Source of the DNA: Arthrobacter sp. cf158
Lineage (GTDB): Bacteria > Actinomycetota > Actinomycetes > Actinomycetales > Micrococcaceae
Direction of reading: 5' to 3'
Length of the DNA stretch: 64,000 nt
NCBI RefSeq assembly: GCF_900106835.1
Contig: NZ_FNNR01000002.1
Coordinates: 575,716-639,715, forward strand
Positions 17,452 through 25,104 of the stretch are shown one piece after another. Every line of letters starts with the position of its first letter. The stretch's first letter is position 1. The position numbers and the translations under genes were made by a program. A model generated the notes under the pieces. It searched no databases and was not told where the DNA came from. It saw only the letters and a list, made by a program, of their open reading frames with translations.

Positions 17452-18599
17452 AACACCGGGACGGGAATGGCGGCTACTCCCACCAGTCCCGGCAGCCGCC
17501 TTGCGAGGTCCACAGAGTCACGGATGCCAAGAGGCGCCGTGTCGACGTTGATGAAGTATGTCCCGCTCGGGTTATAGACGCCAAAGCCGGCGGCGCGCAG
17601 TCCTTCTGCAAGAATGTCGCGTTTGTTGCGGAGCGTGCTGGCGATGCCCGTATAAAACTCATCGGGAAGGCCCAGCCCAACAGCGATGGCGCTCTGGAAG
17701 GGCGTACCCGAGCTGTAGGTAAGGAATTGCTTGACGGTGCGCACGGCTGCCACCAAATGCTCCGGCCCGGTGAGCCACCCTATTTTCCAGCCGGTGAAGG
17801 AGAACGTCTTTCCGGCAGAAGAGATGGTGATGGTCCGTTCCGCAGCGCCGGGCAGCGACGTGATGGGTATGTGTGCCACGCCGAAGGTCAGATGTTCGTA
17901 GACTTCGTCGCTGACAATGATTGCTTGGTATTTGGTAGCCAGGTCCACGATCTTCGCCAGGACAAGTTCCGGGAAGACCGCGCCAGTGGGGTTATGCGGA
18001 TTGTTAAGGAGTACCACCTTGGTGCGGCTGCTGAAGGCGTCCTCCAATGCCGTGAGATCAGGCATGAAGTCAGGAGCCAGCAGGGGAGCGGTGACGTGTT
18101 TGGCTCCAGCCATGCCAATGATGGCTCCGTACGAGTCATAGAAAGGTTCGAACGTCAGGACTTCATCCCCGGGCTGGATAAGGGCGAGCAATGTTGCTGC
18201 GATGGCTTCTGTTGCACCGGTGGTGACCAGGACTTCGGTGTCCGGGTCCGGGTTCAGCCCGTAGAAACGGCCCTGGTGGGCTGCGATGGCATCCCGTAGG
18301 GCGGGAACGCCTTTGCCGGGTGCGTACTGATTGGCCCCTGAGGCCATGGCTTCCTGGGCGGCAGCCTTGATCTCAGCCGGCCCGTCCTCATCGGGAAATC
18401 CCTGGCCCAGATTGATGGAGCCCGTGGACATCGCCAAGGTGGTCATCTCCTCAAAGATGGTTACCCCCAAGTCCCCGTTGGGCGACAGAAGGTTTGCTCC
18501 GGTGGCGGCCCGTTGCCATGGTGCGGGACTGCCTGCGCTGGTGCCTGTGCTCATGTCAAGAAAGGGGCTGCTGCTGCCTGCGGATGCCATGTCAGCCAT
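17334..18599 (-). CDS. PLP-dependent class I/II aminotransferase
   Basis: This 421-residue fold-type I aminotransferase has the substrate loop NLGQGFPD, the cofactor segment TTGATEAIAA, NNPHNPTGAVF, SDEVYEH and the Schiff-base lysine in SSAGKTFSFTGWK. It resembles the DapC/YbdL/kynurenine aminotransferase group. Acceptors could be N-succinyl-diaminopimelate, methionine or aromatic amino acids, and sequence alone does not decide. The first ATG (18599) follows GGGA at four bases. An ATG at 18554 is an alternative, because the first 35 residues are low in homology. It is divergent from coaD with only 35 bases between starts. Confidence 0.88.
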   Translation of the reverse strand: MADMASAGSSSPFLDMSTGTSAGSPAPWQRAATGANLLSPNGDLGVTIFEEMTTLAMSTGSINLGQGFPDEDGPAEIKAAAQEAMASGANQYAPGKGVPALRDAIAAHQGRFYGLNPDPDTEVLVTTGATEAIAATLLALIQPGDEVLTFEPFYDSYGAIIGMAGAKHVTAPLLAPDFMPDLTALEDAFSSRTKVVLLNNPHNPTGAVFPELVLAKIVDLATKYQAIIVSDEVYEHLTFGVAHIPITSLPGAAERTITISSAGKTFSFTGWKIGWLTGPEHLVAAVRTVKQFLTYSSGTPFQSAIAVGLGLPDEFYTGIASTLRNKRDILAEGLRAAGFGVYNPSGTYFINVDTAPLGIRDSVDLARRLPGLVGVAAIPVPVFCHPEGAERTRSLLRFAFCKKTEVLEEAAGRLATLKDRL

Positions 18600-18622
18600 G
18601 GTATCCCGGCAACGCTATGGGG

Positions 18623-18628
18623 TAGGTT
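18623..18628 (+). promoter_or_regulatory. -10 box of leaderless coaD
   Basis: TAGGTT is followed by six bases and the ATG at 18635, with no Shine-Dalgarno. Confidence 0.55.
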
Positions 18629-18634
18629 CGTCTC

Positions 18635-19135
18635 ATGAGACGCGCGGTATGCCCTGGATCCTTTGACCCTATCCACAATGGACATCTCGAAGTCATCGCC
18701 CGGGCTGCCGGCCTGTTTGACGAAGTGATCGTTGCCGTGTCCACGAACTACACCAAGAAGTACCGGTTCAGCCTTGAAGACCGGATGGAAATGGCACGCG
18801 AAACCTTGGCTTCCCTGCGCGGAATCATTGTTGAACCGATGGGCGAAGGATTGCTTGCCGAATACTGCCGCCACCGGGGCGTTTCTGCGATCGTCAAGGG
18901 TTTGCGCTCGTCCTCGGATTTTGACTACGAGTTGCCCATGGCCACCATGAATCGTCAGCTGACCGGTGTTGAAACAGTGTTCCTTCCGGCCGAGGCCCAC
19001 TACGTCCATCTGTCCTCAACACTGATCAAAGAGGTTAATGTCCTGGGCGGCGACATCTCGGACTTCGTTCCCAAATCCGTGTTGAAGCGGCTCCTTGCTG
19101 GCGAGCCTGCAACGGAACAGCCCCGCAGAGGGTAG
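18635..19135 (+). CDS. coaD: Phosphopantetheine adenylyltransferase
   Basis: CoaD adenylylates 4'-phosphopantetheine to dephospho-CoA. The 166-residue protein is of standard length and carries the nucleotidyltransferase (T/H)xGH motif in GSFDPIHNGHLEV, plus KGLRSSSDFDYE and the C-terminal YVHLSSTLIKEV. The ATG has no ribosome binding site but a TAGGTT six bases upstream, suggesting a leaderless mRNA. Confidence 0.97.
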   Translation: MRRAVCPGSFDPIHNGHLEVIARAAGLFDEVIVAVSTNYTKKYRFSLEDRMEMARETLASLRGIIVEPMGEGLLAEYCRHRGVSAIVKGLRSSSDFDYELPMATMNRQLTGVETVFLPAEAHYVHLSSTLIKEVNVLGGDISDFVPKSVLKRLLAGEPATEQPRRG

Positions 19136-19214
19136 GCTTGACCGGTACCTCGCAGCTTCATGCGGAGTGCCCCAAGCTGAAACCACCGCGTGCTTGCGCG
19201 CGCCCGGCGTCAGT

Positions 19215-19244
19215 TTGAGTCCTCAAGCGTGATCAGGCTAAGAT
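19215..19244 (+). promoter_or_regulatory. Promoter of yceD-rpmF-rnc operon
   Basis: TTGAGT at 19215-19220 and TAAGAT at 19239-19244 are spaced by 18 bases. Transcription would begin near 19251 and give a 25-30 base leader before the ATT start. Confidence 0.65.
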
Positions 19245-19277
19245 GGTACGTCGGTCATATGTTCTACAGGAGTTCTC

Positions 19278-19829
19278 ATTAAGCGAGATGCAAGTTCGCC
19301 CTTGGCGCTGGTAGTCAAGGACCTTGGACGCAGTCCAGGGACCATGCGGACACTCAACGAGCATGTACCTGCGCCAAGTGACCTTGGTGTGGCGCTCATT
19401 GGCGTAAAGGAAGGCTCGGATATCGAGCTGGATCTTCGCCTTGAGGCCGTACACGAAGGAATTCTGGTATCTGGCTCTGTCCTCGTCGAAGTAACCGGCG
19501 AGTGCGGTCGATGCCTGGATCCCCTTGCGTATGACCTTGAGGTCAATGTGCAAGAACTTTTCTTCTATGAAGGTGTTGAGCTTTCAGGCGAAGAAGACGA
19601 TGAAGAGCAACGTCGAGTCGAGTACGATCTAATCGATCTTGAGCCGGTGTTGCGGGACGCAGTTGTCACTATGCTGCCGTTCCAGCCGGTGTGCCGGGAA
19701 GACTGCCAGGGTCTGTGCTCCGAATGCGGAGCGCGCCTGGAAGACGAGCCGGGGCACCACCACGAGGTCATTGACCCTCGCTGGGCTGCCCTAGCTGATC
19801 TGGCTAAGACTGACCGGCAAACCGATTAG
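19278..19829 (+). CDS. yceD: YceD/DUF177 family protein, probable ATT start
   Basis: This 183-residue protein has the YceD family core VVKDLGRSPGTM, ECGRCLDP and the zinc-type cysteine set CREDCQGLCSECG. It is usually coexpressed with rpmF, and in other bacteria YceD has been linked to 23S rRNA processing. No ATG, GTG or TTG occurs between the upstream stop (19239) and TTG 19302, which would start only four residues before the conserved core and lacks a well-spaced ribosome binding site. ATT at 19278 lies five bases after ACAGGAG and gives a normal N-terminus (KRDASSPLALVVK), so ATT is the preferred start. rpmF follows after 33 bases. Confidence 0.85.
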   Translation: MKRDASSPLALVVKDLGRSPGTMRTLNEHVPAPSDLGVALIGVKEGSDIELDLRLEAVHEGILVSGSVLVEVTGECGRCLDPLAYDLEVNVQELFFYEGVELSGEEDDEEQRRVEYDLIDLEPVLRDAVVTMLPFQPVCREDCQGLCSECGARLEDEPGHHHEVIDPRWAALADLAKTDRQTD

Positions 19830-19862
19830 TAAGTGTTCGTCTAAGAGAGAAATGAGATAGCC

Positions 19863-20066
19863 GTGGCTGTTCCCAAGCGGAAAATGTCTCGCGCAAATAC
19901 ACGCGCCCGCCGTGCCCAGTGGAAGGCAACTGCCCCCAACTTGGTCAAGACCATCGAAAACGGTCAGGTTGTCTACAGCCTGCCGCACCAGGCAAAGGTC
20001 GTCACTGACTCTGCCGGCACCGCGCTGTTCCTTGAATACAAGGGCCGCAAGGTCGCAGACGCCTAA
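19863..20066 (+). CDS. rpmF: 50S ribosomal protein L32
   Basis: L32 is a 67-residue large-subunit protein beginning [20 protein letters not shown]. It lacks the CxxC...CxxC zinc ligands of many bacterial L32 proteins, so it is the cysteine-free form common in actinobacteria. The start is GTG at 19863. It lies between yceD and rnc, the conserved order. Confidence 0.96.
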   Translation: MAVPKRKMSRANTRARRAQWKATAPNLVKTIENGQVVYSLPHQAKVVTDSAGTALFLEYKGRKVADA

Positions 20067-20089
20067 TCTGCCGTACAGGCTGACTAAGG

Positions 20090-20800
20090 ATGTCTTCAAC
20101 TGAAGAGCTTCTGAAGCGTCTCGGTGTCTCGATTGACACCGAGACGCTTCGTCTTGCTCTGACACATCGCTCATACGCGTATGAGAACGGCGGGATTCCC
20201 ACCAACGAGCGCCTGGAGTTCCTTGGCGACTCCATCCTGGGATTCTCCGTCACGGATTCTCTTTACCGTGAGAATCCCTCGCTTCCGGAGGGCGAGCTTG
20301 CCAAGCGGCGTTCCGCCGTCGTCAGCACGCGCGCCCTGGCCGGAATTGGCCGGTCGATCGGCGTTGGGGAGTTCATCTACCTCGGGCAAGGCGAAAAGCT
20401 GACCGATGGCAAGAACAAGGCCTCAATCCTGGCTGACACCATGGAAGCGTTGATCGGTGCCACGTACCTCTCGAACGACATCGAGACTGCGCGCCAATTG
20501 GTCATGCGCCTGGTAGGACCGCTCCTCAAGGATGCAGGTGCCTTGGGAGCAGGAACCGACTGGAAGACGAGCATTCAGGAACTGACCGCCAGCCGGCAAC
20601 TTGGGGCCATCCACTACGCCGTAGAAGGTTCGGGACCGGACCACGCCCGCACTTTCGAGGCCGTGCTGAACATCGGTGGGACACCCTATGGCAGGGGTTC
20701 CGGCCACTCCAAAAAAGAAGCCGAGCAGGAAGCTGCCGCTGACGCCTGGCGAGCCTTGACGGCCCTGGACGCCACAACTGCCGGTCCTGCTTCCGACTGA
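20090..20800 (+). CDS. rnc: Ribonuclease III
   Basis: RNase III cleaves double-stranded RNA in rRNA and mRNA maturation. The 236-residue protein has the catalytic signature [10 protein letters not shown] near residue 39, the second acidic cluster in [11 protein letters not shown] near 115 and a C-terminal dsRNA-binding domain (about 157-228) with the [14 protein letters not shown] helix. The ATG at 20090 is 23 bases after rpmF, and mutM follows after five bases. Confidence 0.97.
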   Translation: MSSTEELLKRLGVSIDTETLRLALTHRSYAYENGGIPTNERLEFLGDSILGFSVTDSLYRENPSLPEGELAKRRSAVVSTRALAGIGRSIGVGEFIYLGQGEKLTDGKNKASILADTMEALIGATYLSNDIETARQLVMRLVGPLLKDAGALGAGTDWKTSIQELTASRQLGAIHYAVEGSGPDHARTFEAVLNIGGTPYGRGSGHSKKEAEQEAAADAWRALTALDATTAGPASD

Positions 20801-20805
20801 CTCCC

Positions 20806-21765
20806 ATGCCTGAGCTTCCCGAAGTAGAGGTTGTCCGCCGTGGCCTGGCCCGTTGGGTCCGTGGCCGTTCCATCACTGGCGTTGATGTCCTTGATCCACG
20901 TTCCATCCGCAGGCATGCCCTTGGGACGGAAGACTTCGTCGGAAACCTTGAACACGCCACGGTGCAGGATGTCGTCCGTAGGGGCAAATTTCTCTGGTTG
21001 CCGCTGGCCATGAACAACACCCTGGAGTCCACTCCTGCAGAACTCCCTAAGGTGGCTCTGATGGCGCATCTGGGGATGAGCGGCCAACTGCTGATGCAGG
21101 ACCCCCACGTCCAGGACGAGAAGCACCTCAAAGTCAGGATCCGGCTCAGTCCTGCAGAAGGTATGCCGGAGCAACTGCGGTTCGTCGACCAGCGTATATT
21201 CGGCGGCCTGTTCGTCACGTCCTTGGTGCCGACGCCCGACGGTGGGCCAGGTGGGCTGGGCGAAACGCCGCTGCCCGAAATCGCCGAGGAAGCTTCCCAT
21301 ATTGCCAGGGACCCGCTGGACCCATACTTCTCGTTTGAGGACTTCTACCGCAAGGTCAAGAGTCGGAAGACCGGACTGAAACGGGCGTTGCTGGACCAAT
21401 CAGTCATTTCGGGCATAGGCAATATCTATGCCGATGAAGCCCTGTGGCGTGCGCGCCTTCATTACGCCAGGGCGACGGATACCTTGCGCCGTCCCGATGC
21501 CGAACGGTTGGTGGAGGCGGTCAAGGATGTCATGAACGCTGCGTTGGCCGCTGGCGGGACAAGTTTTGATTCGCTGTATGTGAACGTCAACGGCGATTCG
21601 GGGTACTTTGCGCGGTCCCTCAACGCCTATGGGCGGGCCGGAGAATTGTGTGGCCGCTGTGAGGAAATGGGCCTGCACAGCATCATGAAGAGGGAACAGT
21701 TCATGAACCGCTCTTCCTACACTTGCCCCGTCTGCCAGCCGCGGCCACGGAACGGACGTTGGTAG
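20806..21765 (+). CDS. mutM: Formamidopyrimidine-DNA glycosylase
   Basis: MutM/Fpg removes 8-oxoguanine and formamidopyrimidines and cleaves the abasic site. The 319-residue protein starts [14 protein letters not shown], so the catalytic Pro2 and Glu3 (numbered with Met1) are present. It has the helix-two-turn-helix [15 protein letters not shown] and a C-terminal zinc finger CGRC...CPVC. It is somewhat longer than the usual 270-295 residues because of an insert near 145-165. The gene follows rnc, as in many actinobacteria. Confidence 0.97.
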   Translation: MPELPEVEVVRRGLARWVRGRSITGVDVLDPRSIRRHALGTEDFVGNLEHATVQDVVRRGKFLWLPLAMNNTLESTPAELPKVALMAHLGMSGQLLMQDPHVQDEKHLKVRIRLSPAEGMPEQLRFVDQRIFGGLFVTSLVPTPDGGPGGLGETPLPEIAEEASHIARDPLDPYFSFEDFYRKVKSRKTGLKRALLDQSVISGIGNIYADEALWRARLHYARATDTLRRPDAERLVEAVKDVMNAALAAGGTSFDSLYVNVNGDSGYFARSLNAYGRAGELCGRCEEMGLHSIMKREQFMNRSSYTCPVCQPRPRNGRW

Positions 21766-21811
21766 AGCCAAAACTGTTCCCGAATCCGGGTGGCAATGGC
21801 AGACTGTCCCC

Positions 21812-21952
21812 ATGAACAGCTTGGCGCTTCGAATCGCCATCGCGCAGGCCAACGCCACCACAATGTGGGTGGCGTCAGTTCTACCTGTGACACTTCCTGA
21901 ATACGCCTCCACCTTTCCCCTGAGCGGTCCTTCCGGATCAGGTAAGCCATGA
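21812..21952 (+). CDS. Possible 46-residue small protein of unknown function
   Basis: An ATG opens a 46-codon frame whose TGA overlaps the ATG of the next gene (ATGA), a coupling seen repeatedly among the real genes here. There is no Shine-Dalgarno, but CAGACT lies six bases upstream of the ATG, with TTCCCG a further 17 bases up, compatible with a leaderless transcript. The product is moderately hydrophobic near the middle (TTMWVASVLPVTLP) and matches no family I recognise. It could instead be the leader of the downstream gene. Confidence 0.4.
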   Translation: MNSLALRIAIAQANATTMWVASVLPVTLPEYASTFPLSGPSGSGKP

Positions 21953-22662
21953 TGGCGCGGCGGCTGGTCATCGCGGGTATTTGCCTTGCCGTGCTGATTG
22001 CCGCCGTCGCCATAGTGCTGGACCAGATGGCAAAGCCGGGTGCCACCTCCGCGCAGAGCCCGCCATCCTCCAGTTCAAGCCAGGGTGCCACTCCTTCGGG
22101 CGCCGGCACGTCTACGTCCGGCAGTACGGCGTCGGGAGCTGAGGGCAGTGGAACCGGTACCGGCGGGACCGAAACAAACGGAACCGGGAACGACGACGGC
22201 GGAGGTTCCGGACCTTCCACCGCCAAACCGCTGGAGGTCCTCCCGCCGGTAACTGCCACCCCCACGGGTTTACCTGCGCCGTCGGCGCCTGCCCCGCTCA
22301 TCACAGGCGCGCTCCCGGCAGCTGGCAGTGCGTCAGGTGAAATGGTGGACGGCTGGCCTGACGGAGTCCTCACTCTGCCCTCCGGGACCACCATAGGATC
22401 TACCTCCGTGTCGACGTCGGGCAATATCCTCCAAGTGACTGCGGACGGTATCCTTGCCAAGCCGCGGGCCGAGGTCCTCGATTTCTTCCGTCAATCCCTG
22501 GTTTCGCACGGCTTCTGGTCGGAGGAAGCCCCCGCTGCGCAGGACGCTGTAGCCGCTCGATTTGTGCGGGGGACGGACTCCGTGACGGTTTCAGTGTCCA
22601 CCACGGGGACAGGCAGCTCGCGCTTCCAGCTGCTGGGCAGCCTTCACACTACGGCGGGCTAG
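21949..22662 (+). CDS. Membrane-anchored Ser/Gly/Thr-rich protein
   Basis: This 237-residue protein has an N-terminal hydrophobic helix (residues 5-24, after MMARR) and then a long low-complexity stretch rich in Ser, Gly, Thr and Pro (about 30-125). A compact C-terminal domain follows (about 130-237; segments DGVLTLPSGTTIGS and RAEVLDFFRQSLVSHGFW). The order suggests a single-pass anchor, an extracellular flexible stalk and a small outer domain. No known family was recognised. It lies directly before an MFS transporter gene (eight-base gap), so it probably belongs to that transcription unit. Confidence 0.75.
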   Translation: MMARRLVIAGICLAVLIAAVAIVLDQMAKPGATSAQSPPSSSSSQGATPSGAGTSTSGSTASGAEGSGTGTGGTETNGTGNDDGGGSGPSTAKPLEVLPPVTATPTGLPAPSAPAPLITGALPAAGSASGEMVDGWPDGVLTLPSGTTIGSTSVSTSGNILQVTADGILAKPRAEVLDFFRQSLVSHGFWSEEAPAAQDAVAARFVRGTDSVTVSVSTTGTGSSRFQLLGSLHTTAG

Positions 22663-22670
22663 GGGCATCC

Positions 22671-23972
22671 ATGTACATTTCGCTTTCGGACCGCAGCGGC
22701 GGTAAACGCGACAAACCACAGGGCAACGGAACGGCACTGGCAAGCGAGGTGCCGTTCCGTTTGTCCCCTGTCATCCTGTGGCTGGGCATCGTGAGCATGG
22801 TGACTGATGTGTCCTCCGAGTCCGTTACGGCAATCCTTCCCCTGTACGTGACCGGGTTCCTGGGGCTGTCCACCATCGCCTTTGGATTCATTGACGGTAT
22901 TAATCAAGGTGCCAGCGCCATCGTCCGGATCGCTGCCGGCTGGGCTGCGGATCGCAGCGGCCACCCCAAACGGATCGCCTTGGCCGGCTATGGACTATCC
23001 ATGCTCGCCAGGATCGGGTTCCTCTTCGCAGGGGGATTCTGGGCGATCGCCGCCATCGTGACGGGGGACCGGATTGGCAAGGGGATTCGCACGGCTCCCC
23101 GGGACGCTCTCATATCAGTGTCCGCGCAGCCTGAACATTTAGCCCGGTCCTTCGGCGTGCACCGAATGCTGGACAACATCGGGGCTGCGGCCGGCCCGTT
23201 GATTGCCTTTTTTGTGTTGTTAATGATTCCACAAGGCTTCAGCACTGTTTTTGTGGTGTCATTGGCGTTCGCCGTGATCGGCGTCGCCGTTTTGGCTTTG
23301 GTTGTGCCTGACATCCAGGCCCGGGGACTGAAAACTGCCGGGGGACGGGAGGGGCGCAGGCTTTTCGCTTTTTCCTGGAGCCATCTCAAGGAACCTGGGC
23401 TGGGCAAGCTGCTGATTGCTGCCGGGCTCCTGGGACTGGTGACCATTGGCGATGGGTTCATCTACTTGGTGTTGCAAGCCAGGGATTCGTTTGCCGTCCA
23501 GTGGTTCCCGCTGTTGTTTGTGGGTACCAACGTAGTGTTCCTGGCGCTGGCCATTCCGCTGGGACGGCTCGCGGACCGTGTGGGTAAGGTTCCGGTGTTC
23601 ATTGGCGGGCACCTCGCGTTACTGATCACGTATTTGCTGGCCTCGGCCCCCTTTGGTGGACTGTGGGGAACCGTGGGCTGCCTGGTTCTGCTGGGGGCGT
23701 TCTACGCAGCAACCGACGGCGTGCTGGCCGCCCTGGCCAGCCAGCTGACACCACCTGGCAAGCTTGCCACGGGTATCGCCTCGGCGCAGACCGTGGTGGC
23801 GTTGAGCCGCATGACCGCCTCCGCGGGTTTCGGCGTTCTCTGGTATGCCGTGGGTGCAGCCACGGCAATGATCGTGGCCGGTGCCTTGCTGGCCTGTGCC
23901 TTGGTTGCTGTGGCGCTCATCCTGCGTGGTACAAAGTCCGGTCCCCGCAGCGACCTGGGCGGAGGGGCATGA
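22671..23972 (+). CDS. MFS transporter
   Basis: This 433-residue integral membrane protein has about 12 hydrophobic helices starting near residue 33, and the MFS loop motif between helices 2 and 3 in modified form (GWAADRSGHPKR). The helix 4-5 region shows GDRIGKGIRTAPRDALIS, typical of a multidrug/sugar-phosphate-like MFS branch. The substrate is not predictable. Upstream is the Ser/Gly-rich anchored protein. The stop overlaps the start of the beta-propeller gene (ATGA), which suggests the three products act together at the membrane. Confidence 0.9.
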   Translation: MYISLSDRSGGKRDKPQGNGTALASEVPFRLSPVILWLGIVSMVTDVSSESVTAILPLYVTGFLGLSTIAFGFIDGINQGASAIVRIAAGWAADRSGHPKRIALAGYGLSMLARIGFLFAGGFWAIAAIVTGDRIGKGIRTAPRDALISVSAQPEHLARSFGVHRMLDNIGAAAGPLIAFFVLLMIPQGFSTVFVVSLAFAVIGVAVLALVVPDIQARGLKTAGGREGRRLFAFSWSHLKEPGLGKLLIAAGLLGLVTIGDGFIYLVLQARDSFAVQWFPLLFVGTNVVFLALAIPLGRLADRVGKVPVFIGGHLALLITYLLASAPFGGLWGTVGCLVLLGAFYAATDGVLAALASQLTPPGKLATGIASAQTVVALSRMTASAGFGVLWYAVGAATAMIVAGALLACALVAVALILRGTKSGPRSDLGGGA

Positions 23973-24997
23973 GCGGAACCCTGGCTGCCGGCAAAACCAA
24001 GTGGGGAATTCTCCTGGCCGTGACAGCCATTGTTCTGGTGGCGGCCGGCATTTATGCCGTGGGAGCCTACCAGCGCTTTGAGGAGAGCCGTACCGCAGCC
24101 TCGTCAGTGGGTGTTACGGCGGGCCAACCGCTTCCGGGCGTGCCATTCGTCCTGTTCCGGAATACAGCATCGGGCCAGGGCTATGGCAACGCGGCAACCG
24201 TGCCGCTGAGTGCTCCGAGCGGCACCAGGGCCGTCAGCGACCAAGAGTGTGACCGCGTCTATGGAACCCATGAAACAGTGGTGTGCCTCAAGACAAACCG
24301 GGGCCTGGTCACAGCTTTCGAAGCGGCTGTGCTGAACAGCGATTGGCAACAACAGCGCACCTGGCCTGTCCCGGGCATTCCCAGCCGGACCCGGATCAGT
24401 CCGGACGGGTCCATGATTGCCACCACGGTGTTTGTCAGCGGGCACTCGTACGCAACAGCGGGCTTTTCCACGGCGACGGAGATCACCCTGCCGGGTGGGA
24501 CCTCCGGAAACCTTGAGGACTTCGCCCTCATGGTGAATGGGGAGCGCCTGGTCACTACGGACAGGAACATTTGGGGTGTCACGTTCGCTCCGGGCCAGAG
24601 TGATGTCTTCTACGCCACCGCTGCGTCATCGGGCCGGATCTGGCTGGTCCGTGGGAGTCTTTCGGCGAGGACCCTCACGGCCATGCACGACAATGTGGAG
24701 TGCCCGTCGATATCGCCGGACGGAACCCGGATTGCCTTCAAGAAGAACGACGGCGGGGCGTTGGCTGCGCACTGGAAAGTCGCTGTGCTTGACCTCGCTA
24801 CGGGACAGGAAACGGTCTTGTCGGAAAAGCGAAGCGTGGATGACCAGATTGAATGGTTGGACGACCACAACCTGCTTTACGGTTTGGCGGATGAGGCTGT
24901 TGAAGGGGACAGCAACATCTGGAAACTGGGGACCGAAGCAGCGTCGCAGCCCGGCCTGTTCATCGCCCATGCGTGGTCGCCCAGCGTAGTGCGCTGA
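23969..24997 (+). CDS. Membrane-anchored TolB/PD40-like beta-propeller protein
   Basis: This 342-residue protein has a single hydrophobic helix at about residues 11-31 and then an extracytoplasmic domain with beta-propeller signatures RISPDGSMIATT and SISPDGTRIAFK, and the blade-like ending QIEWLDDHNLLYGL. These resemble TolB-type PD40 repeats. The ATG is in a four-base overlap with the MFS gene and follows GGAGGGGC. A long hairpin lies after the stop. The function is unknown. Context suggests an outer-face partner or sensor for the transporter. Confidence 0.8.
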   Translation: MSGTLAAGKTKWGILLAVTAIVLVAAGIYAVGAYQRFEESRTAASSVGVTAGQPLPGVPFVLFRNTASGQGYGNAATVPLSAPSGTRAVSDQECDRVYGTHETVVCLKTNRGLVTAFEAAVLNSDWQQQRTWPVPGIPSRTRISPDGSMIATTVFVSGHSYATAGFSTATEITLPGGTSGNLEDFALMVNGERLVTTDRNIWGVTFAPGQSDVFYATAASSGRIWLVRGSLSARTLTAMHDNVECPSISPDGTRIAFKKNDGGALAAHWKVAVLDLATGQETVLSEKRSVDDQIEWLDDHNLLYGLADEAVEGDSNIWKLGTEAASQPGLFIAHAWSPSVVR

Positions 24998-25039
24998 CCG
25001 GAGCCGGACCAGAAGGAGAGCCGGCCCGCAGCAAGACAA

Positions 25040-25086
25040 CTCCGCTGGCGCCCGGCCCGGAGTTCGGGGGCAGTGCGCCAGCGGAG
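25040..25086. terminator. Hairpin between convergent genes
   Basis: CTCCGCTGGCGC at 25040-25051 pairs perfectly with GCGCCAGCGGAG at 25075-25086, with extra GC pairing in the loop. It lies between the beta-propeller gene and the 3' end of the DUF4082 gene. There is no T-run, so termination is inferred from position. Confidence 0.6.
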
Positions 25087-25104
25087 CCAGCCTTTACCTT
25101 CGGG

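Noticed and set aside
21766..21811. Possible terminator after mutM
   Set aside because: CGAATCCGGG and flanks form only a very weak stem with no T-run.
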